A DNA stretch of 64,000 nt from NCBI GenBank assembly GCA_030549495.1, contig JAUIRK010000880.1, positions 248,001 to 312,000 of the forward strand, in the 5' to 3' direction. The stretch comes from Nectonema munidae. Lineage: Eukaryota; Nematomorpha; Nectonematoida; Nectonematidae. This document shows, in pieces, positions 1 through 10,665 of the stretch (positions within the stretch are counted from its first letter, which is position 1; the number at the start of each line of letters is the position of its first letter). The position numbers and the translations under genes are program-made. Below the pieces are notes generated by a model that ran no database searches, was not told the origin of the DNA, and was given only the letters and a program-made list of their open reading frames with translations.

Positions 1-1307
1 CTATGCTTGGTAATAAATCTGGATTTATAACTTTAATGAAAAAAGAGATTCCTCATTTGCAAGGTACTCATTGTCTTCTCCATCGCCATGCTTTAGCATC
101 AAAAACACTACCCGCAGTTTTAAAAACAGTTTTAGATAAAACTGTGAAAGTGATTAACTGGATACGAGGTCGTGCAACAAATCATCGCCTCTTTCGAATG
201 CTTTGTGAAGAATTTGAAAGTGAACATTCAGTTTTATTATATCATACAGAGGTTCGATGGCTCTCACGTGGAAAAATTTTAACTCGATTTTTTGAACTAA
301 GAAAGGAAATTAAATTATTTTTACATGAATCACAAAGCAAACTTTTTGAAGAATTAAACTCGCAAGAGTTTGATCAAATGCTTGCATATTTGGCGGATAT
401 TTTTGCCAGAATGAACGATTTAAGTTTGTCACTTCAAGGCAGAAATATTAACATTTTAAAATGTTATGAAAAGCTAAATGCGTTCAAAGAAAAACTGCAA
501 TTATGGTGTCAACGCGTAAAAAGTGCTAATTTTTCTAACTTTCCTTTTCTTGAAGAGCTTCTTAATGAAAATGAAACATCAAGTTTGCTTTCTAATGTTA
601 ACAAAGAAATTGTGACACACCTTGAAACATTGTCTTTGTCATTTGATAAATATTTTGAACAGGGCAAGCTTGATAATTATGATGAATGGATTATAAATCC
701 ATACTCTTTTGACTTGGAAAAAATGTTAGATAATTCAGAACTTAAAGAAGATCTTATAGAATTGCGCTCAAATCGAACAATAAAATTAGAGTTTGAAAAA
801 ACAACATTAGAAACATTTTGGTGTTTAACCAGAAAGTTCTTTCCAAAACTTTCTGAAAAAGCTCTTGATGTGCTGATACCATTTGCAACAACTTACTTAT
901 GCGAAATAGGATTTAGCGCTCTTCTTCATTTAAAAACAAAATCCAGAAACCGTTTGAATCCACAAGCTGATTTACGTCTTGCTATCAGTGATATATGCCC
1001 TAATTTTGAAGAGTTGGTAAATAAAAAGCAACAACAAAAAAGTCATTAATTTTAAAAAGAAATTTTTATTTTCACTCATTTAAAAATAAAATTTTTTGAA
1101 AAGTAAACTTTTTTTAACATATGCATTTTTGATTTCTTTTTTTCTAATTCAAAGTAAACAGTACTTCTTTTTATTTCAATTGAACACGTTTTAATTTAAT
1201 GAGATCATAAATATGGGGTCCTATATTATAATAAAATTTTTTGGGGGTGCGATATCATAGTTGAAATTTTTTAGGGGTGCAAAGTTAAAAAAGGTTGGGA
1301 AACACTG
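1..1307 (+). mobile_element. hAT DNA transposon, 3' part (ZBED5/SCAND3-like)
   Basis: The 3' half of a hAT element that enters from the left edge. It contains a 348-codon open frame and ends in a terminal inverted repeat whose outward reading is CAGTGTTTCCCAACC, the usual end of ZBED5/SCAND3-type hAT elements. The adjoining bases gcctagtg are the expected 8-bp target duplication, but the partner copy lies outside the window. They are also the head of a tRNA-like sequence, so the element probably landed in a SINE. The 1050-1307 stretch is its 3' untranslated part. Confidence 0.8.
3..1049 (+). CDS. hAT transposase C-terminal region (SCAND3/ZBED5-like), partial
   Basis: A DDE-type hAT transposase, the enzyme that excises and re-inserts the element. 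The visible 348 residues are the C-terminal part. An early HCLLHRHALASK stretch around residues 24-35 and EVRWLSRGK around residue 83 are hallmarks of the ZBED5/SCAND3/GTF2IRD2-like family. Near the end, TTYLCEIGFSALLHLKTKSRN (shown here in part: TTYLCEIGFSALLHLK) is the hAT dimerisation region. The frame is open with no internal break. The first in-window methionine is not the true start, because the BED finger and the first catalytic Asp should lie upstream. The intact reading over more than 1 kb suggests a fairly young copy. It is a transposon gene, not a host gene. Confidence 0.85.
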   Translation: MLGNKSGFITLMKKEIPHLQGTHCLLHRHALASKTLPAVLKTVLDKTVKVINWIRGRATNHRLFRMLCEEFESEHSVLLYHTEVRWLSRGKILTRFFELRKEIKLFLHESQSKLFEELNSQEFDQMLAYLADIFARMNDLSLSLQGRNINILKCYEKLNAFKEKLQLWCQRVKSANFSNFPFLEELLNENETSSLLSNVNKEIVTHLETLSLSFDKYFEQGKLDNYDEWIINPYSFDLEKMLDNSELKEDLIELRSNRTIKLEFEKTTLETFWCLTRKFFPKLSEKALDVLIPFATTYLCEIGFSALLHLKTKSRNRLNPQADLRLAISDICPNFEELVNKKQQQKSH

Positions 1308-1370
1308 GCCTAGTGGTTGAAGCGTGGCTCCTGATCTGACCATGCCGTGTTCGATTCTGACACCCCTATT
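1308..1370 (+). repeat. tRNA-like SINE head
   Basis: The stretch gcctagtggttgaag... followed by gtgttcgattctgac looks like the A box and B box of a tRNA-derived SINE. It abuts the hAT end, whose target duplication it shares. It is too degenerate for a working tRNA. Confidence 0.4.
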
Positions 1371-2875
1371 ATCTGTTCAGATATTAATAAATATTCTCCT
1401 TTTGGAATAAAAAAAATCGAATAAAAAACTTACTGACTATCTACGGGCAAATCTCCTTTTTAAAAATTATTAACTAAATAAATTATTTACTAAACATTAA
1501 TAAATGTATACTGGGTAATGTTCTACACTCAAAAGGTATACGTCTACAAAAAACATTTATATTAAGAATAACCCAAATTTAATTGACCTCAAAAAAGCGT
1601 GCGAGGATTATATAGGGTAATTGAAAACAGAAAAATCTACGGAACATAGGGCGTGGCAACAGTTTTAAAATTTTCTATGTGCTCCAATTTTCGGTTTGTT
1701 TGTTAATATGAAATTGCATTTTTATTTGAAACTTTATATTGCAATTTTTTCCATTTTATTGCCAATGAATTAAACTCTTCTCTTATAAAAGACATTTTTA
1801 TTTTTATTTATAAGCATAAAAAATTGGAGAATCAAGCTATGGAAGGTTTACTTTAAAGGGTCAGGCTTAAGCAGACACTTTTTGTTTGATGCATGGATTT
1901 TATTTCTATTTAATATATTTTTCTCTTATTTATACACGCATTTAAAAGTTATAGGGAATATCGTTTTGTGCAGTTTTAACTAAACAATAAAAAAAACTAA
2001 AAGACTAAAGACATTTTAAACCTAAACCTAATTAATTTAAAAGCTTTTTTACATGTTTATACTAAATATATACAAAAACGGAGACAATGTTTTGGTATTA
2101 GATTGTTGTTTTTAATACACATTTTTTATGATTCTAATCTGACCACGACAAACAACATAAATCAAGTAATAATATATAACGTATATAATGAATATTTAGT
2201 TTCGCCAGACTATTATATATCTTATCTACAAAATGGGAACAAATAAAAATCCTACTTTCAGCAAAATTTTTTAATGAAATTTTCACACCTTTTAAAAATA
2301 TGATAGATTGGTAATAATATATGAACTTTTATACAAATTAAAAAACATGTCAAATTAATATCATTTTAAAATCAGTTTTCTCAAAAGTATACAAGAGGCA
2401 ACAAAAGAAACAACTGATTCTAAATAATCTATATATAATATAGAATTTCTCACTCCTTCTGTGCAGGAATATTATAAATTTTAGACAGCAATAGACATAC
2501 TTTAACAATAAGAAGAAGAATAAAATTTATTCACGTACACTTCAATTCAAATATAAAATAAATGAACAGGGTGAAATAACTATTGCCTTAAATGAATATA
2601 TTATATGTAGTAGTGAAGTATGGATACACGCTAGGGGTACTTAAAGCCACTTCACGCGAGGAACCAAAAGATAAAATATATTCAATTTTACTTACCCCCT
2701 AAATCTTTAATATATATATATATTTTTTTTTTTATAAAATAAAATTATAATTAGAAAAACTTATATCAAGAAAAATCCCGAATAATTTAATTTTCGTAAT
2801 ATGATTAATTTTCATTTCTACAACTACCTATTAGAATTAGATACGTTTTTGATAAAATTACCTTTTTTTTTTTTA
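1371..2875. other. AT-rich intergenic DNA, no gene seen
   Basis: I see no coding pattern of more than about 40 codons with a recognisable protein. It holds a short (TA)n run near 2711-2722 and otherwise unremarkable AT-rich sequence. Confidence 0.6.
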
Positions 2876-3079
2876 GAGCCTCATGGTTGTTAGGGTGTAC
2901 CTCTCAGCTTAACAGTTGAAGGTCAGGGGTTCGATCCCCAAGGCTCCCAATGCTAAAAAAACAAATTCACAAAAACTGTGATTAATCATCTTAAATTTGT
3001 AAAAGCCTTATGCCAGCTTTCAAAATCCTTGCATTTTACAAGCTGTGTCAAATAAAACAACATCAAATAAAACAACCTT
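2876..3079 (+). repeat. tRNA-derived SINE with tandem 15-bp tail
   Basis: The head carries a tRNA-like body with a good B box (ggttcgatcccc) and short pairing between gagcct and aggctc. A unique body follows, and the 3' tail holds two tandem copies of tcaaataaaacaaca/c (about 3049-3078). A tRNA-like head with a short-period tail is the classic SINE layout. The mispaired acceptor and T stems argue against a functional tRNA. Confidence 0.55.
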
Positions 3080-6000
3080 TTTTTTTACCCTAGTTCTTGT
3101 TTTACTCTAGTTATAAAATGGATTCTATTCAAATTTTTAGTTCAAAAACAAATACTAATTTGGAAAGCTTCTTAGATGATAATAAGAAGTAATTTTTTTT
3201 ATAAATATTAAATTTGAACATATGCTATATATCAATTATAAATATTAGAATATGTCGAAAAATATATTAATATTTTACCTTGTTTCAAAGTTGGTATTGC
3301 ATATGGTTGTCAGATGTTTCGCTTTTTAGGGATTATTTTGGTTTTATCTTTTCTTAATAACGAAATTCTTTGCCATTTAGTGGAATCCTATCTTATATTT
3401 CCATAAAGGTGTCTGCTAAATTTAACGCCAAATATGATTAAATTTTTCATAATTATTTTTATTAGGAATAAAAAATCCTTTTTTTTTCAAAACCATTTTT
3501 GTCCTACATTGGTTACTTAAAACTCTGGCATAACATTAACTACAAGAATATGACAATTTAATTCATATATATCCTTTGATTATAGTAATTCGCTTAACTA
3601 AAAAGTTTACATATAACGAATAATGTGAAAGTTCTGATTAAAATCTACAAAATTTTTATATAATCTTTAATTTCAGTAGATTTTGAGCCCAGTATGAACC
3701 ATACGGTAAACAAAATAAATAAGTTAACCTTTATGTTTGTTACACATAAATTGTATGCCTATAATTTTGAATGCAAGGTAAGTTCTAATTTTCTAATAAA
3801 ATCCACTGAAAATTTTTGAGGTTCTCTATGAGTTTGAACTGCCGTCTATTTGCTGTTAGACGTGGGCCTTAGCCAACTTGCCTTCAATGGTTAATTTTTA
3901 TGATCAACTAAATGAATCTTAGTTTCTCACACCTAAGAGAAGCTTAACTGTAGTTCAAACGTCATGTAGAAATGTTTGAAACAGATAATGAAACTGATAA
4001 ACCTTTAGTTGCCGAAACCCATCTTTTACAGAGTTTTTGGTTAGTGATGATGATCCAATAACCTACAATTTCGAATGTTAATTTCTATCAATGAAAATTA
4101 TGAAGAGTGGTGCATTTGATGATTGACATTATGAAGCACATTGATTTGGCTTCGTAGCTCGTAGATATTTCGAGCTTTTTGACAGGACCAGATTAACATA
4201 GGGGCTATTAGGGCTCCACGGCCCCCACTGAAAAAATAGGCCCCAGTTATGCATATGTATGCAAAAAGTAAAGCTATAAAAGTTCATTCACAAAATCTAC
4301 TTTGAACTCACAAATAAAAACGTTTGAATTCTTCAGAAGAAAATTAGGATAAAAATATTTGCTTTATCATTTTCAGTTATGCTTCTTACAAAATTAATTT
4401 TTATGTGTGTATTTTTTTCATTTCCAACACCTTTATACGTTTACATAAATTTTTTTTCTTATGGCGCATACAAAAAATAATATAGATCTTCTACGAAAAT
4501 AAGCATAAGTTCTCTTTTTGTCCCAATTTCAGCAATGTGTTTTATACAGTGCTTTTCGATTGTGGTTGCTTTGTGAATTAAATGAATTACTTTGTTACTA
4601 CATTTGATTTCGTCTTTTGGCATTTGATTACAACACTGTTGTATACTTAGTAGTCTACAGATAATATTTGTCGTAAACGTATACTTATTATTATAGTGTA
4701 AAATACAAAATATATTAAAATTTCATTGGAAATTTAAAAAATATATTTTTTCATTGTAAGCAACATTCAATATTTCAACGATTTGCTGACTTGTTCAATA
4801 GCCCATTTATTTAGAGTAAATAGCCCATCATATTCCTATAGTATCGAATGGAGGCAAAACTTCTATCCATTGGGTGTGGAACAGATGGCACGAACACCAA
4901 CCTTAGATCCTCCTCCTTTTGGTCTTGTCCGAACTTTATAACCAAACTTATCTAAAAAGTCTATTTGCAATGGGTTACAATCAACGAATATTTTTATATT
5001 TTCAATAAAATTTTTTAAATTGCTCTATTTTACTCTACCAAATTATGAATAGGGAGAACCGAATAGTTCTAAGATCAAATGGTTGTAAAACCGGATATCC
5101 AGATATTCTGCAATCTGACAATTAAAAAAAAGTTAATTGTTATGCATTTTCATTTTGTTGCATCAATTTTGATAAATAGGCCAAAAAAAATTATCACGCA
5201 TTTAATTGGATGCATTTAATTGATAAATGTATTTTTTTGTTTGAAAGAAAAATACTTCAACCTGTTTCAATTTTCTCTATATATTATTTTTGCTGAACTA
5301 AAAAGTTGTTCGGATGTTACAGAACTTGGTGACGCAAATTTAATTTATTTTTATATTCGATTACTTTAGGAGTCTGAGATAGTCATCTTTTTAAATCTCT
5401 GCTTTTCAACCCCTTCAGACCTTTGCTTTTTAAAAAAAAACCCAACTCTGCAACTAATCTTCTGTAACTAACTCACCAAATGAGACTGTTATTATACCCG
5501 ATGTTTGCAATTCAACAAATTGAAAAGAAATCAAAGTTTTATAAACAGGGTGGTGAAGTCCAAGCTAAAATATCCTTTTCCCACTCCAAGACCAAATACT
5601 TAAAAAAAACTGTCTTCGACTCCTATCCCCTCAAAGTCTCCGACTCCACAACGTTTGTGGTATTAAAAAATAGCAGAGTTGCTTTTTTGCGTGCATAATC
5701 TCTATTCAATGCGCATGGTTCGATGCAAATGGCCAAGAAAAGCACTTCCCAGTACCTTTACCATTTTTTATATTGAAGCCGTTTTATCATTTCCCCTCCT
5801 AAAAATTAAAAACTTTTTTGAAACCATGAAACATCTGACATGATAGTTATATTTTCTGCTTTTAAAGTGGAAGTAGCGCTGCCAGATTTTGACACTGTCA
5901 AACCGGCGACGAGAATGGTATTGAAAAAAAGTCAAGAAAAAACTTTGTAATTCTTGGAAAAATAAATAATATGAAAAATACTTTAAAGGTAAAAGATGAA

Positions 6001-6778
6001 TTTTTATACGGAAAAAAGAGATAAAGTATCACATTTAGAGCTAAATTTTTCTAAACTCATTTTTTGACATATAAGATTAGTGAATGAAAAACAGGGATTC
6101 TTATAAACCCTCACGGATTCCGTTGTTATGTGACGTCAAAATTGGGACATCTGGTAACCCAAGTGAAAGTCGAATTCATAAAAATAACACCAATTCTCTA
6201 TCCAACATTACACTTATATGTATTATATTATACTTATAGAAGGGAATTTGCCTTCTCTGAACTTAAGATATATGTGTATCTACTCCATGTATCACCAAAT
6301 AAATTCTGGTGTTTGAAAAGTATTACAACTGTAATAAATGAAAATCATTTGATGATGTTACAAAATATTAATATTTCAAATTTCTTAAGCTTTTCGCTGA
6401 TTAAATGATCTATTCCATCCAAACATTTTTATATTGTTTTTATAATTATTATAATTGTATGTATGGTAATTTGTACAATCCGTGTGCATCAATAATCACC
6501 AATTGCTTGTTTGAGGAAGTTCTTACAAGGCATTTGGTTGAAATAGCATATCTAACTTTCTTTCATGGTTGGATACAAAAGGATGAATTGTGCTTTGATT
6601 TCATGCTATGGATTGGGTGTCGGTTACTAAATGTTTGCACTTCACAGCTCCGATCATCACAATCTGCGTTCTCTTTAGGAAACCCCCAGTCCAAATGCAG
6701 CATCGTTATGTAGCGAGTGTGAAGTAATAAAATGGAGTAAGGGATTATTTTATTTTCCATTGTATTCATCACAAAAAG
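3080..6778. other. Intergenic, old repeat fragments
   Basis: No gene is recognised. Around 3833-3893 the - strand has a decayed tRNA-like stretch (A-box-like tggctaaggcc, B-box-like agttcaaactc). At about 4189 a hAT-type end (caggaccagattaac) begins, but I could not find its partner. Between about 5400 and 5660 there is a degenerate gactcc-rich simple repeat; the short open frame across it (5480-5698) is probably chance. Confidence 0.5.
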
Positions 6779-6874
6779 GGGGCGTGAGTAGGGTTGGTTA
6801 GATGCTGGATTCCATAACTCAAGGTCTTGGGTTCGATTCCGCATCAAGCCTGCTTTCCTCATAGGAAAAAGATG
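6779..6874 (+). repeat. tRNA-derived SINE family A, truncated copy
   Basis: The head ggggcgtgagtagggttggt leads to gttggttagatgctggatt, then the B-box gggttcgattccgc, then gcctgctttcctcatag, where it stops. The same body is found inverted at 40406-40541 and 54176-54292, and in diverged form at 55636-55781. This copy lacks the rest of the central domain. Confidence 0.7.
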
Positions 6875-7849
6875 CTATGCTTGGAATAGGAGGATTCGCT
6901 TAGTGAAACGAGGCTGAGAAGAATGTGGAATTGTTAAAGCAGTTGTAACATATTTTATCCATATAACAATAAGTACCTCATTCAAAGATTAAATTTGAAA
7001 GTAGTTATGGAAATATGAACAATGCATTGGAAAAAATAGAATATAAAACATATATAAATTTGAAATAATCATTTTGTTTACTGAAACCGCAACAATTTCG
7101 TTTGTCTAAATCCAAGTTTCACAGTTTTCAAGTTCTCTCAGGGGACCCAAATTGTTGTCTAGTTGGAAGCTGTCATAGGTTCATCCAAGTAGCGGTCTCT
7201 GGTTAGTTTTGGTAATCATTTTTACTATATCCATTGAGTAAACTAGCGCTAGATCGGAGTCGGAAGCTTTTAAGAACTTATTTGAGCCTGGGTCGGTGAA
7301 AGAAAATTTTTAATAACAAAAGAAACACTTCATAATACTGCTCTTCAACACACTCCTGTTTATCTCTGCCATAAAAATATTGGTGAATATTTATCAAATC
7401 CAACGTCACTCAAAAAAGTAATACTATGTTCAATGTTATGTTTAAAAAGTGTAGTAAATATTTTATCCCGGTGAGAGTTCACATCCAAATGTATAAATCC
7501 CCATTTCTACAATTTTATTTGGGATCAAGATTTTCTGGAACCAGGCCTATTTATTACCAATATACACCACACTACTAGATTTTACCGATAGTTGGGCAGA
7601 GGCTTAAAGTTTATATTATGCAGTTTTAAAAAATCGAATTTTTATAATTTTTAAAGTATATATAATCCATACTTGCCAACGTTTTACAGTCTTCACGCGC
7701 GATTTTTCCTCTTTTTTAAATCCAAAATGGGCATTATAATGTGCACATCATATTTTTTGCAATATTAGTAGTGATTTTCTGCACAATCTATTTCATAAGT
7801 TATATGCATCATAAAATATCAATGATTGCTAAAAATTTGAATTAGTTTG

Positions 7850-8132
7850 AACAGCCCCTCCAATGTAATTTCAAATCTGGAGGGGGGGGATGGCAAAAAG
7901 ACCTTTCGTCCTCCTCCCCTTCCAATAATTTTGAATTCTCTCAATTCTATATCCTTATTTATGTCATGACTTGTTTGGCTCATGAGCAAACTTTCCATGT
8001 TACTATAACGCTAAGTCTTTCAATGGATTTGATATACTAATGCAGGAATTTAAAGAATAGCTCGCAATTTATTCAGCGAGGCAAATATTCTTATTGCACA
8101 TAACTATATAACTATTCTCTATAATTTAAAGC
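7850..8132 (+). repeat. Dispersed repeat family R1, copy 1
   Basis: About 280 bp: a GC-rich cctcc block, then aattctctcaattctatatcc, cttgtttggct, and a distal block with acataactatataac. The same order recurs at 63575-63900, with partial copies at 8905-9075 and 32040-32290. No coding capacity. It is probably a non-autonomous element, class unknown. Confidence 0.5.
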
Positions 8133-8162
8133 TTGAAAAATCGATCCCTATTGATCACTGTA

Positions 8163-8217
8163 ACAAGGCCTCGGGGTTTTCAAATGATCGAGTATTGGAT
8201 AAACGAGGTCTGACTGT
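8163..8217 (-). repeat. pogo/Tigger-like terminal repeat fragment
   Basis: Read on the - strand from 8217 the sequence begins cagtcagacctcgtttatcc, the common end of Tc1/mariner pogo-Tigger elements, and it is flanked by ta. I found no partner end, so only a terminal fragment is claimed. Confidence 0.4.
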
Positions 8218-8469
8218 ATTACCAATGAGTCTTCTAATACAAGCATTTTCATTAGTTCTACAGAAGACGGACATTTTTGACATTTCAACACCAAATACTG
8301 AATCGGCTGAACCAAGAATTCTCTTCTCCAAATATTTACAGAAGATATCGGTTTTAGAGTCATAATATGAAACCTTCACTTGGTTAGAGTATAGCATATC
8401 TTTCCATTTCCAGTCTATTTTTTGTCAAAAACTTTAACTATTTGAAAATGTTCTAAATTTGAAATGTCC

Positions 8470-8708
8470 TTTCGCTATTTGGCATGACAAACCTGCTGAT
8501 TCATTGAACTGTGGTAAATTTGATGAATTTATGGAGCTCATGATAGCTATAAATCCTACTTTCAAAGAAATGTACGATGAGTTTATGAAAAGCTATAAAC
8601 ATCCAACTTATTTCAATTAACGATCACGTGAAGAATTTGTTCTAAGCCACAGCGTTATTCAGATGATTAGAGACGAAATTGAAGAATCGGCAATGAACTC
8701 AATCTAAA
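8470..8708 (+). pseudogene. hAT transposase remnant (ZMYM1-like)
   Basis: A broken coding patch. One frame reads LNCGKFDEFMELM and later EFVLSHSVIQMIRDEIEE, separated by a stop. This matches the layout of ZMYM1-type hAT transposases, where a GNF..F..L segment is followed by IQNE....I..EI. No terminal repeats are visible. It is an old DNA-transposon fossil of about 80 codons. Confidence 0.5.
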
Positions 8709-8904
8709 TGGATTAGTGTAAAAATAATTGCAGGCCTAGAGAATAAAACAAAAAAAAAGATTAATTTAAATTTAATAATTCTTTTTATTTTTCTTGTTAG
8801 CTAGAGGCTAGTGATGCGATCATAATTACACACAAGGTAATTCGACTCGATAAAATCCCAGCAGTTATTGGTAGTTATGGTGGGATTGGGAGATGAGAGT
8901 GCAA

Positions 8905-9075
8905 GTGTTCCTTATTTATATTATGACTTGTTTGGCTTATGAGCAAACTTATCGGGTAATAATCGTGGTGTATTCACTCTACAAAAATTCTTTTATACTA
9001 AATTTTGAAAATTATAAAAAAAAGTTCGCTTCCTCCAAAAATCTTCAGGATGTGCTCTCAAGTCAAATGGCTTGT
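8905..9075 (+). repeat. Dispersed repeat family R1, partial copy
   Basis: It contains gacttgtttggcttatgagc and the downstream ctccaaaaatcttcaggatgtg block seen near the 3' end of the other R1 copies. The 61-codon open frame over it (8893-9078) has no recognised product. Confidence 0.45.
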
Positions 9076-9770
9076 TAAACAAAACGTATTAAAATATTAC
9101 AAAAAAGAGTACAGAGGTGTATAATATAGGCCGAGTAATTATATGTATTATATATGATTTTTTTATAAAAAAAATTAAAGCAACTTTCAATTATAAACCA
9201 AATACGTCTCTTTGACATGTGTTGTCCAGCTTCAAATTCATAACAATTTGTGTTAATCTCAGTTGTGATGTTAGGACGATTGTTTGCCGCTCTGTTTATA
9301 TCACTTTTACCATACAGAAAATTCTTTTAAAAAGAGAATTGATTTTTATAAATTAGAAAATTTATTGTTAAAACAAATAGAAAAAAAACTTTTTTTACAA
9401 TTTTTTTTAAAAATTGCCATTTTGACTAAAATTTTATCCCCCTAGATTGGGAATTGGGTTGAAGTGTGTATATGGGTATATCGGGATAGTTGGCATGTAT
9501 AATAATCTCAATAAAATTTTTTACAACACACTGAAAAAAAAATGAGAAAAAATGAGTTTTAACTGATGAAACTCCTTCGAATGCTATTTATGCTTTTAAT
9601 GAGGAAGGAAGTGAAATTTTTTTTTAATAATTCATTTTAAAACTCAAAAAATAGCAGAAAACAATCTCACATACTTTTCTTTACTTTTTTATTTATAAAA
9701 AGAAAAGAGTGTTCATTGGTTTTATATTTCATGAATCAAAGCCCATTTCCTTTTTCAGATGGCTCTAGAG

Positions 9771-10275
9771 CAGTGTTTCCCAAACTGTGTGTCGCGACAC
9801 AGTAGTGTATCGCAAAAACTTTCCAAGTGTGTCGTGAGATTGTTCAGAAATAATAAAAAGATACAGTTATCCCTCAATTAGCACGACTTGGATTAATGGG
9901 GTTCAATTATTAAATTTTGAAAACTTTGTGTTTTCTTTCGGCATTAACCAAAATCAAATCCAAAAAGCGAGAAAGACTTCTCGGAATTGATGATGAAATG
10001 CGAGTTTGCTTGTCGTCTTTGGAAACCTAGATGGAATTTAATTTGTTCTCGAAAGCAAGTTCATTTGTCACACTCAATAAAATTTTATTGTTGTTGTTGT
10101 TGCTTTTTCGACGGTTTCCTTCTGTTGCTACTTTGATCTTAATGTTTAATGGATTACAAGGATACTGTATTATAATACTTCATTTAATTTTTTTGAAATA
10201 TTTGTTTGGTGGTGTGGCGCGGAATTTTTCTATGTAAAGAGTGTGTCGCGGCTCAAAAAAGTTAGGGAAGCACTG
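9771..10275 (+). mobile_element. Non-autonomous hAT element with transposase C-terminal relic
   Basis: Outer ends are cagtgtttcccaaactgtgt on the left and, read outward, cagtgcttccctaac on the right. The 8-bp flanks are ctctagag (9763-9770) and ctctagtg (10276-10283), a 7/8 target duplication. The 505-bp interior keeps a fragment of its parent's transposase: around 9940-10030 one frame reads KKRERLLGIDDEMRVCLSSL-like residues, the C-terminal motif of SCAND3/ZBED5 hAT enzymes. It lies just upstream of the GLRX3-like gene. Confidence 0.75.
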
Positions 10276-10326
10276 CTCTAGTGTCTTAGATGGATGGCTT
10301 TTGCTCGCCCACTGTAATTTAGAAAA

Positions 10327-10356
10327 ATGACCTTTGAGGAATTGAAAAGATATTTT
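10327..10356 (+). CDS. Candidate first coding exon of GLRX3-like gene
   Basis: The ATG opens MTFEELKRYF, matching the FEELL.. segment that precedes the first beta strand in animal GLRX3. It lies 170-200 bases before the next exon. The phase does not fit: a donor at 10357 (gtcttc) leaves one base, while the downstream exon needs two. A one-base homopolymer error in the T run would repair it, or this match may be chance. The true start remains unproven. Confidence 0.3.
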
Positions 10357-10523
10357 TGTCTTCTTCACTCATTCATAAGAGTATCCCATCTTCAAATTGC
10401 ATTTTTAATTTCCTGTAGAATGCGCAAATTCCACGCCCTCTCCGTATCTCTTTCGGGTTAAACTTTCGCTCTAGGGCTCATCTGTGGAATAACATGAATT
10501 TTATTATGTGTTTTGCTTCGCAG

Positions 10524-10665
10524 TATAACATTATTTGTTTACTTTTTAAGTGAAACGCAAGTTTTGTTCTTTTGGGCTTCTTGGGAAGATAGCTGTGCTT
10601 CAATGAGCGAAGTTTTTGAAGAACACTGCAATTCAGGAGAATTCGGAAGATATATTTTCATTAAG
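10524..10665 (+). CDS. GLRX3: GLRX3 exon: thioredoxin-domain first half
   Basis: It encodes ...[19 protein letters not shown]..., equivalent to the HFWAPWAPQCAQMNEV stretch of animal GLRX3, ending FIK before the donor gtactt. Like other GLRX3 thioredoxin domains it lacks the CxxC pair and keeps only the second cysteine position. Two acceptors are possible (exon start 10524 or 10551); both need two bases from the preceding exon. Confidence 0.8.

Noticed and set aside
2878-2950. A functional tRNA gene
   Set aside because: The B box is good, but the acceptor and T stems mispair and a SINE body with tandem tail follows directly.
6563-6862. A 99-codon - strand frame across the SINE
   Set aside because: It runs through the tRNA-derived SINE and has no protein similarity; it is chance.
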